Source of the DNA: an uncultured Oscillospiraceae bacterium
GTDB taxonomy: Bacteria > Bacillota_A > Clostridia > Oscillospirales > Oscillospiraceae
Assembly: GCA_900770015.1 (NCBI GenBank)
Contig: CAAGIU010000116.1
Location: 1 to 12,020, forward strand
Reading direction: 5' to 3'
DNA length: 12,020 nt
Shown: positions 7,233 through 12,020 of the stretch, piece by piece
How positions within the stretch are numbered: position 1 is the first letter of the stretch
Layout of the letters: each line of letters starts with the position of its first letter
Notes under the pieces: generated by a model
What the model saw: only the letters and a program-made list of their open reading frames with translations
What the model was told of the DNA's origin: nothing
Database searches by the model: none
Program-made: the position numbers and the translations under genes

Positions 7233-8351
7233 ATGTACGAAAAAATCGATGCTTATATTGACCGCCTGATCCGGGAATCCACCCCGGAGCGCACCGTCTG
7301 GAACATTGAGACCATCCGCCAGGGGAAGAGCGCCAGCTGGAATTACATCGACGGCTGCATGATTACCGCGCTTCTCGGCATGGCGGAGATCACCGGCGAA
7401 GAGAAATTCTTCCGCTTTGCGGAGCAGTTCATCGACGCCTACATTCTGGACGACGGCACCATCCGCACCTACAAGCCGGAAAAATACAACCTGGACGACA
7501 TCAACGAGGGCAGAGTGCTGATTCCGCTGTACAAAGCCACCGGCAAGGAAAAATACCGGAAGGCGGCGGACATTCTGCGCAAACATCTGGAAAACCAGCC
7601 CCGGACCTTCGAGGGCAACTTCTGGCACAAGGCCATCTACCCCAACCAGGTCTGGCTGGACGGCATCTACATGGCCCAGGTGTTCTATGCCTCCTACGAG
7701 CGCGCGTTTGGCAGCGGCGACTTCTCCGATATTGTCAGCCAGATCACCAACGTCCGGGCAAGGATGTTCGATGAAGGGAAAAAGCTCTATTACCATGGCT
7801 ACGACGCCAGCAGAACGGCCTTCTGGGCAGACCCTGTCACGGGACTGTCGAAGAATTTCTGGCTGCGGAGCATCGGCTGGTTCTCCGTTGCCCTGGTGGA
7901 TCTGCTGGAAATCGTCACCGGAGAGGGAAGGGAGAAGCTGGCAGCGATTTTTGCCGAGCTGATGGCAGGCATCGCCCGGTACGCCGATCCCGAAACCGGA
8001 ATGTATTATCAGGTTCCCGACCAGGCCGGCCGGGAGGGCAACTACCTGGAGACCAGCGGCAGCTCCATGATCGCCTATGCCATGCTGAAGGGCGCGCGGC
8101 TGGGCGTCCTCGGCAAAGAATATGCCGCCAAAGGCCGGAAGACCTTCAGCGGCATTGCGGATACTTATCTTTCCTTCCGGGACGACGAGCTGAACCTGGG
8201 CGGCATCTGCCTGGTGGCAGGCCTGGGCCCGGAGAACAACCCCCGCCGGGATGGCTCCTATGAATACTATATCTCCGAGCCGGTGGTGGAGAACGATGCC
8301 AAGGGTGTTGCTCCCTTCATTCTCTGCTATACGGAGATCAAGCGGCTGTGA
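7233..8351 (+). CDS. Glycoside hydrolase family 105 unsaturated rhamnogalacturonyl/glucuronyl hydrolase (YteR/YesR-like)
   Basis: A 372-aa (alpha/alpha)6-barrel enzyme that removes the 4,5-unsaturated galacturonate from the non-reducing end of lyase-generated pectin oligosaccharides. The released sugar rearranges to 5-keto-4-deoxyuronate, the KduI substrate. Family residues are in register with B. subtilis YteR: Asp88 in LDDINEGR, catalytic Asp143 in VWLDGIYM, and His188 in YYHGYDASR. Other typical stretches are WNYIDGCM near the start and LETSGSSMIAYAMLKGARL near 275. The length is normal for the family and there is no signal peptide, so it is cytoplasmic. I chose ATG 7233 (MYEKIDAY) because GGAGGG at 7222-7227 sits 5 nt upstream; an earlier in-frame ATG at 7182 would overlap the GH28 gene. 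It follows GH28 in one operon. A lyase must act before it, and none is in the window. Confidence 0.95.
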   Translation: MYEKIDAYIDRLIRESTPERTVWNIETIRQGKSASWNYIDGCMITALLGMAEITGEEKFFRFAEQFIDAYILDDGTIRTYKPEKYNLDDINEGRVLIPLYKATGKEKYRKAADILRKHLENQPRTFEGNFWHKAIYPNQVWLDGIYMAQVFYASYERAFGSGDFSDIVSQITNVRARMFDEGKKLYYHGYDASRTAFWADPVTGLSKNFWLRSIGWFSVALVDLLEIVTGEGREKLAAIFAELMAGIARYADPETGMYYQVPDQAGREGNYLETSGSSMIAYAMLKGARLGVLGKEYAAKGRKTFSGIADTYLSFRDDELNLGGICLVAGLGPENNPRRDGSYEYYISEPVVENDAKGVAPFILCYTEIKRL

Positions 8352-8357
8352 CAACCG

Positions 8358-9155
8358 TCACGGTTCCAGAATAATCTTCACGCTGTCTTCGTCGGGGATG
8401 TTCCCGTCGGTCAGCGTCCTTTGGGATTCCAGATAGAAGCTGGGCGCCACGCCGAATTTCTTCTTGAACATCCGGGAGAAATACAGCGGCTCCCGGAAGC
8501 CGCACATATGGGAGATCTCGGCGATGTTGTTGCTGTCGGAATAGCCGTAGGACAGCATGTCCGCGGCGGTCTGCAGCCGCTTATCGCTGAGGTACTTGTG
8601 GGGCGTCTCCCCCAGCTCCTTTTTGAAGAGCTTGCGCAGATAATCATAGCTGAAGGGGAAGGACTGGAGGTACTTGTCCAGCTCGTAGTTGCAGTCCTGA
8701 TAGTTCTGGATGATGTTGTTTTCGATCTCCTCCACCACCCGGCTCAGGGGCTGGGTCTTGTGGTAGCAGGTCATGTAGCAGAAGATCAGATCCCCATAGG
8801 GCAGCAGCAGGATGCGCCTGCGGTCCGGGTCGCCGTTGAAATGCACATAGGCGGCGTTGAAGGCCTGCAGGATGAACTGGTTGCTGTCGTCCTGGATGAT
8901 CACCGGCGATTTGAAGGCCAGCGCCGTGTCTGTCATGTTGATGTGGATGTTGGTGAAGCCGTCCCGGCTGACGTTGGAATGGGGCACAAGGGGCGGGATC
9001 ACCACAATGTCTCCTTTCTGATAGGACAGCTCCGCACTGTCGAAGCAGAGCGTTCCGGTTCCGCCGGTACAGTAGATCAGCTCCCAGGAGCTGTGGGCAT
9101 GGCGGGTGACGGACATGGTCAGCAGATGTTTTCCTGCATAAATGATATTGTTCAT
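8358..9155 (-). CDS. AraC-family transcriptional regulator of the pectin locus
   Basis: A 265-aa regulator. Residues 1 to about 110 form a cupin-like sensing domain (RHAHSSWELIYCTGG at 18-32; KGDIVVIPPLVPHSN at 47-61). Residues about 157-242 form the double helix-turn-helix AraC domain, with FSYDYLRKLFKKELGETPHK, then IAEISHMCGFREPLYFSRMF and FGVAPSFYLE. The start at 9155 is fixed by AAGGAGG immediately upstream (9165-9171). A good promoter at 9195-9223 supports it, because the more distant in-frame ATG at 9230 would lie upstream of that promoter. It faces the GH105 gene tail to tail with 6 nt between the stops, and is divergent from the ATPase-kduI-kduD operon. It probably senses a uronate intermediate or sugar and activates the divergent operon (inference). 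Confidence 0.93.
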   Translation of the reverse strand: MNNIIYAGKHLLTMSVTRHAHSSWELIYCTGGTGTLCFDSAELSYQKGDIVVIPPLVPHSNVSRDGFTNIHINMTDTALAFKSPVIIQDDSNQFILQAFNAAYVHFNGDPDRRRILLLPYGDLIFCYMTCYHKTQPLSRVVEEIENNIIQNYQDCNYELDKYLQSFPFSYDYLRKLFKKELGETPHKYLSDKRLQTAADMLSYGYSDSNNIAEISHMCGFREPLYFSRMFKKKFGVAPSFYLESQRTLTDGNIPDEDSVKIILEP

Positions 9156-9194
9156 ACAATCATCCCTCCTTGCGGTGGCAGTTTGTATAGAACC

Positions 9195-9223
9195 AGTATA
9201 ACAAAATACGACCAAATTGTCCA
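9195..9223 (-). promoter_or_regulatory. Sigma-A-type promoter of the AraC-family regulator gene
   Basis: Read on the minus strand: a -35 box TGGACA (9223-9218, five of six to TTGACA), a 17-nt spacer, and a -10 box TATACT (9200-9195) preceded by TG in the extended -10 position. The expected transcript start is near 9188, leaving a leader of about 33 nt that includes the AAGGAGG ribosome site before the ATG at 9155. Spacing and both boxes agree with a housekeeping promoter. Confidence 0.75.
9211..9219 (+). promoter_or_regulatory. Candidate regulator operator, copy 1
   Basis: ACCAAATTG lies in the spacer and -35 edge of the regulator's own promoter. An identical 9-mer occurs in inverted orientation at 9351-9359. 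A site here would let the regulator limit its own transcription (inference). Confidence 0.45.
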
Positions 9224-9350
9224 TGTTCATTGTGCCGAAAAACGGGCAGGCAAGTTATGGAAAACGTGGATAAGGCATCCGCCGGCGGCAACGGCGGGGC
9301 ACGATACCGGCCCGGACGGAGAAAAATCCGTTTTGTGTATAAATTCAGCC

Positions 9351-9359
9351 CAATTTGGT
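9351..9359 (-). promoter_or_regulatory. Candidate regulator operator, copy 2
   Basis: CAATTTGGT on the plus strand is the reverse complement of the 9-mer at 9211-9219. It sits about 25 bp upstream of the candidate -10 box at 9384-9389, immediately next to the -35 position, where AraC-type activators commonly bind when they contact RNA polymerase. The function is inferred. Confidence 0.45.
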
Positions 9360-9383
9360 GTGGTAATCGGCAAACAGGTCATT

Positions 9384-9389
9384 TATACT
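9384..9389 (+). promoter_or_regulatory. Candidate -10 box for the ATPase-kduI-kduD operon
   Basis: TATACT lies at 9384-9389. The hexamer 17 nt upstream (TGGTAA, 9361-9366) is a poor -35 box, as expected of an activator-dependent promoter. It would give a leader of about 77 nt before the TTG start at 9473. A TATAAA at 9338-9343 is an alternative but also lacks a good -35 box. Confidence 0.4.
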
Positions 9390-9472
9390 TATCTTGTGAT
9401 TATTGTGCTTTTTTGGACATTGAGCGCTGAAGAAGTTGGATATTTTAACGATTGTCAAAGGGGGCACTTATT

Positions 9473-10552
9473 TTGGCATATTTAACTTTGAAGGACGTAA
9501 ATAAAATCTACCCCAATGGTTTCCATGCCGTGCACGATTTCAATCTGGAGATCGAGAAGGGCGAGTTCATTGTGTTCGTCGGTTCCTCCGGCTGCGGTAA
9601 GTCCACCACGCTGCGGATGATCGCGGGTCTGGAGGAGATCAGCAAGGGCGAATTCCTGATCAACGGCAAGCGCGCCAACGAGCAGGGCCCCCGGGAGCGC
9701 GGCATTGCCATGGTGTTCCAGAGCTATGCCCTGTATCCCCATATGACGGTGTATGATAACCTGGCCTTCGGTCTGACACTGCAGGGCGTGGACGAGGATG
9801 TCATCGAGGAAAAGGTCAAAAAAACCGCCAAGGTGCTGGGCCTGACGGATTACTTAGACCGGATGCCCCGGGCGCTTTCCGGCGGCCAGCGGCAGCGCGT
9901 GGCGGTGGGACGGGCCATCATCCGCAAGGTGGGCGTGTTCCTGATGGACGAGCCTCTTTCCAACCTGGATGCCAAGCAGCGCGTCACCATGCGCTCCGAG
10001 ATCACCCAGATCCACCGGGAGACCGGCGCCACCACCATTTATGTCACCCATGACCAGACAGAAGCCATGACCATGGCCGACCGCATCGTGGTCATGAAGG
10101 ACGGCTATATCCAGCAGGTGGGCACCCCCCGCCAGCTTTACTTCGAGCCTGCCAATGTCTTCGTCGCGGGCTTCATCGGCGAGCCGCCCATGAACTTCGT
10201 CAGGGGCACCGTACAAAATGGCGCCATCCGGTTCGGCGGCATCACTTTGGACCTGAGCCATAAGCTGGGCGCGGATGTAAAAAATTATGAGGGCAAGCCC
10301 ATTGTCTTCGGCTTCCGCCCCGAGGCCATTGTGCTGGGTGCGCAGAAGGATGCCTATGTGGTTGACTGCACCGTGGAGCTGACGGAAATGCTGGGCGACA
10401 ACACCAATGTCTACATCAACGTGCAGGAGGACAAGGCCATCCTGAAGGTCGATCCCCACGATACTCCCGAGATGGATGCGCAGATCACCTTCTCCATTCC
10501 CTACGACAGCGTCTACCTGTTTGACGGCGAAACCGAAAAAGTTTTGAAATAA
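9473..10552 (+). CDS. MalK/UgpC-type ABC transporter ATP-binding protein (second copy), TTG start
   Basis: A 359-aa CUT1 sugar-importer ATPase. Motifs are Walker A GSSGCGKST (37-45), Q-loop Gln83 followed by YALYPHMTVYDN, signature LSGGQ (135-139), Walker B VFLMDE (155-160), D-loop SNLDAK and His193 in THDQTEAMT. The MalK-type C-terminal domain starts near FIGEPPMNFV and ends FDGETEKVLK. Every nucleotide-binding motif falls at the same residue number as in the first ATPase of this window, so the two are close paralogues. The TTG at 9473 gives MAYLTLKDV, the usual family N-terminus, with AAAGGGGG 8 nt upstream; another TTG at 9452 lies before that ribosome site and is rejected. No permease gene adjoins it, so it may energise several importers, as MsmK/MsmX ATPases do in other Firmicutes. 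It leads the operon with kduI and kduD. Confidence 0.94.
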   Translation: MAYLTLKDVNKIYPNGFHAVHDFNLEIEKGEFIVFVGSSGCGKSTTLRMIAGLEEISKGEFLINGKRANEQGPRERGIAMVFQSYALYPHMTVYDNLAFGLTLQGVDEDVIEEKVKKTAKVLGLTDYLDRMPRALSGGQRQRVAVGRAIIRKVGVFLMDEPLSNLDAKQRVTMRSEITQIHRETGATTIYVTHDQTEAMTMADRIVVMKDGYIQQVGTPRQLYFEPANVFVAGFIGEPPMNFVRGTVQNGAIRFGGITLDLSHKLGADVKNYEGKPIVFGFRPEAIVLGAQKDAYVVDCTVELTEMLGDNTNVYINVQEDKAILKVDPHDTPEMDAQITFSIPYDSVYLFDGETEKVLK

Positions 10553-10566
10553 AGGAGTTTTTGTAA

Positions 10567-11409
10567 ATGGATATTCGTTATTCCGCACACCCCAGGGATG
10601 TGGCCCGCTACACCACCGAGGAGCTGCGCAGAGAGTTCCTGATCACCGGCCTGTACAAGGCTGACGAAGTTGTCTGCGTCTACAGCCATGTGGACCGCAT
10701 GGTCACCTTCGGCTGCATGCCCGTCCACGAGGTGGTGCCCATCGACAAGGGCCTGGATGTCTGGGGCAATTTCGGAACCAAGTATGTGCTGGAGCGCCGG
10801 GAAATCGGCATCTTCAACCTGGGCGGCTCCGGCGTGATCTGCGCCGACGGCGTACAGTACAAGCTGGGCTACAAGGACTGCCTGTACATCACCATGGGCA
10901 CCAAAGAGGTCACCTTCGCCTCCGACGATGCAGCCAATCCCGCCAGATTCTACATGGTCTCCGCTCCCGCCCACTGCGCCTACGAGACCAGGCTCATCAC
11001 CATCGCCGAGGCCGCCAAGCGTCCCCTGGGCACTCTGGAGACCTGCAACAAGCGCACCATCAACCAGTTCATCCATCCCTCCGTCCTGAAGACCTGCCAG
11101 CTGACTATGGGCATGACCGCCCTGGAGCCCGGCAGCAACTGGAACACCATGCCCAGCCATACCCACGAGCGCCGCATGGAGGTCTATACCTATTTTGAGA
11201 TTCCCGAGAATCAGGTGGTCTTCCACATGATGGGCAAGCCCGACGAGACAAGACACATCGTCATGCAGAATTTCGATGCCGTCATCAGCCCCTCCTGGAG
11301 CATCCACTCCGGCGTGGGCACCAGCAACTACACCTTTATCTGGGCCATGGGCGGCGAGAATCAGGAATTCGACGACATGGATGTCATCGCCACCCCCGAC
11401 CTGAAGTAA
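10567..11409 (+). CDS. kduI: 5-dehydro-4-deoxy-D-glucuronate isomerase KduI
   Basis: A 280-aa cupin-fold isomerase converting 5-keto-4-deoxyuronate to 2,5-diketo-3-deoxygluconate in the cytoplasm. The length is within two residues of E. coli KduI. The zinc ligands known in that enzyme (His196, His198, Glu203, His245) correspond to His198, His200, Glu205 and His247 here, in PSHTHERRMEVYTYF and SWSIHSGVG. N-terminal landmarks are the YTTEELRREFLI segment and FNLGGSGVI. AAAGGAG overlaps the ATPase stop 9 nt before the ATG, so the two are one operon. Its substrate is what the GH105 product becomes, linking this operon functionally to the hydrolase genes across the regulator. Confidence 0.97.
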   Translation: MDIRYSAHPRDVARYTTEELRREFLITGLYKADEVVCVYSHVDRMVTFGCMPVHEVVPIDKGLDVWGNFGTKYVLERREIGIFNLGGSGVICADGVQYKLGYKDCLYITMGTKEVTFASDDAANPARFYMVSAPAHCAYETRLITIAEAAKRPLGTLETCNKRTINQFIHPSVLKTCQLTMGMTALEPGSNWNTMPSHTHERRMEVYTYFEIPENQVVFHMMGKPDETRHIVMQNFDAVISPSWSIHSGVGTSNYTFIWAMGGENQEFDDMDVIATPDLK

Positions 11410-11421
11410 GGAGCGTTTCAA

Positions 11422-12020
11422 ATGGCATTTGATATGAAGAGCTTTTCTCTGGAGGGCAAGGTGGCTCTGGTCACCGGCGCTGCCTATGGCATCGGCTTTG
11501 CCATTGCCGAGGCCTACGCCCAGGCAGGCGCAAAGATCGCCTTCAACTGCCGCGGACAGAAGCACATGGACGAGGCTCTGGCAGCCTACGCCGAAAAAGG
11601 CATCGATGCCAAGGGCTACTTCTGCGACGTGACGAAGGAGGACGAGGTGGCGCAGATGGTGGCGCAGATCGAGCAGGAGCTGGGCACCATCGATATTCTG
11701 GTGAACAACGCCGGCATCATCAAGCGCATCCCTATGATCGAGATGGAGTCCAGCGACTTCCGTCAGGTCATCGACATCGACCTGGTGGCCCCCTTCATCA
11801 TGGCCAAGGCCGTCATCCCCGGCATGATCAAAAAGGGTCACGGCAAGATCATCAACGTCTGCTCCATGATGAGCGAGCTGGGCCGGGAGACCGTCTCCGC
11901 CTATGCCGCCGCCAAGGGCGTCCTGAAGATGCTGACCCGGAACATCTGCTCCGAGTACGGCCAGTACAACATCCAGTGCAACGGCATCGGTCCCGGCTAC
12001 ATCGCCACGCCCCAGACCGC
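11422..12020 (+). CDS. kduD: 2-dehydro-3-deoxy-D-gluconate 5-dehydrogenase / SDR oxidoreductase KduD (3' end outside window)
   Basis: The first 199 codons of a short-chain dehydrogenase/reductase, open to the right edge; roughly 55-60 residues are missing against the family's usual length of about 255. Visible motifs are the cofactor loop TGAAYGIG (18-25), NNAG (95-98), catalytic Ser148 (CSMM), and YAAAK with Tyr161 and Lys165. The start follows AAGGAG by 8 nt, 12 nt after the kduI stop. It directly follows kduI, so the expected reaction is NAD(P)H-dependent reduction of 2,5-diketo-3-deoxygluconate to 2-keto-3-deoxygluconate. Close relatives include gluconate 5-dehydrogenases, and the sequence alone does not separate them fully; the context favours KduD. 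Confidence 0.9.
   Translation, partial: MAFDMKSFSLEGKVALVTGAAYGIGFAIAEAYAQAGAKIAFNCRGQKHMDEALAAYAEKGIDAKGYFCDVTKEDEVAQMVAQIEQELGTIDILVNNAGIIKRIPMIEMESSDFRQVIDIDLVAPFIMAKAVIPGMIKKGHGKIINVCSMMSELGRETVSAYAAAKGVLKMLTRNICSEYGQYNIQCNGIGPGYIATPQT

Larger units (their letters stand above)
9156..9472. other. 317-nt divergent intergenic control region
   Basis: It contains no convincing gene. It holds the regulator's promoter at its left end, a GC-rich stretch (about 9280-9320), a small hairpin 9316-9320/9327-9331 followed by four T residues, and an AT-rich right half (about 9332-9470) where the promoter for the ATPase-kdu operon should lie. The ribosome site at about 9457-9464 ends the region. Confidence 0.7.

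Noticed and set aside
5621..7234. Long minus-strand open frame opposite the GH28 gene
   Set aside because: GC-rich codons of GH28 leave the opposite strand open; the translation is His/Gly/Asp-rich low-complexity sequence with no motif, while the plus frame has all GH28 catalytic residues.
7149..8354. Long minus-strand open frame opposite the GH105 gene
   Set aside because: Shadow of a gene with clear GH105 active-site residues; no Shine-Dalgarno site or family resemblance on the minus strand.
8348..8365. Short overlapping hairpins (GTGAC/GTCAC and AACCG/CGGTT) between the convergent GH105 and regulator genes
   Set aside because: Stems are only 5 bp with no T-tract on either strand; too weak to call a bidirectional terminator, though nothing better lies in the 6-nt gap.
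9156..9230. 25-residue N-terminal extension of the regulator from an ATG at 9230
   Set aside because: That start would lie upstream of the -35/-10 promoter at 9195-9223, whereas the ATG at 9155 has AAGGAGG in the right place.
9257..9430. Short plus-strand open frame (ATG at 9257) in the divergent control region
   Set aside because: It overlaps the candidate operator and -10 box of the operon, lacks a convincing ribosome site, and its translation resembles no protein.
8421..9485. Plus-strand open frame opposite the AraC-type regulator
   Set aside because: Antisense shadow; the minus frame has the complete AraC helix-turn-helix domain, ribosome site and promoter.
10513..11841. Minus-strand open frame of over 400 codons opposite kduI and kduD
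   Set aside because: It spans two well-identified plus-strand genes and their junction; its composition is typical antisense to GC-rich codons.

Overview
The window is a pectin-oligosaccharide uptake and catabolism locus from a bacterium that is probably a GC-rich gut Firmicute of the Oscillospirales type. The indications are strong AGGAGG-type Shine-Dalgarno sites, many ATGA stop/start overlaps, heavy C/G-ending codon use, a TTG start, MalK-type ABC ATPases and a GH28/GH105/Kdu pathway. The species cannot be fixed from sequence alone. No rRNA, tRNA, transposase, phage gene or CRISPR array was seen.

Region 1 (1-4729): the C-terminal part of a very large ABC solute-binding protein runs in from the left edge. 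It is followed by a 169-nt gap carrying three consecutive hairpins. Next comes a tight four-gene block: small four-TM membrane protein, second small four-TM protein, MalK-type ABC ATPase, third small four-TM protein. Two of the three junctions in the block are ATGA overlaps. The membrane proteins are not recognisable ABC permeases and have no function I can name.

Region 2 (4730-5009): a non-coding gap with a perfect 10-bp inverted repeat and a MITE-like element of about 145 bp. The element's two 26-nt ends are inverted copies of each other, and each end is itself a palindrome.

Region 3 (5010-8351): a fourth small membrane protein (218 aa, unknown), translationally coupled to a cytoplasmic GH28 polygalacturonase-type hydrolase, followed after 1 nt by a GH105 unsaturated uronyl hydrolase.

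Region 4 (8358-12020): an AraC-family regulator on the minus strand converges on the GH105 gene. It diverges, across a 317-nt control region, from an operon of a second MalK-type ATPase, kduI and kduD (the last cut by the right edge). The control region shows a good sigma-A-type promoter for the regulator and a 9-bp sequence repeated in inverted orientation near both start regions, which is a plausible operator pair.

Proposed working model: oligogalacturonides or rhamnogalacturonan fragments are captured by the binding protein and imported by permeases not in this window, energised by one or both ATPases. GH28 and GH105 then trim them in the cytoplasm. The unsaturated uronate released by GH105 rearranges to 5-keto-4-deoxyuronate, which KduI isomerises and KduD reduces to 2-keto-3-deoxygluconate. 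The least explained part is the set of four small four-TM proteins built into this system.
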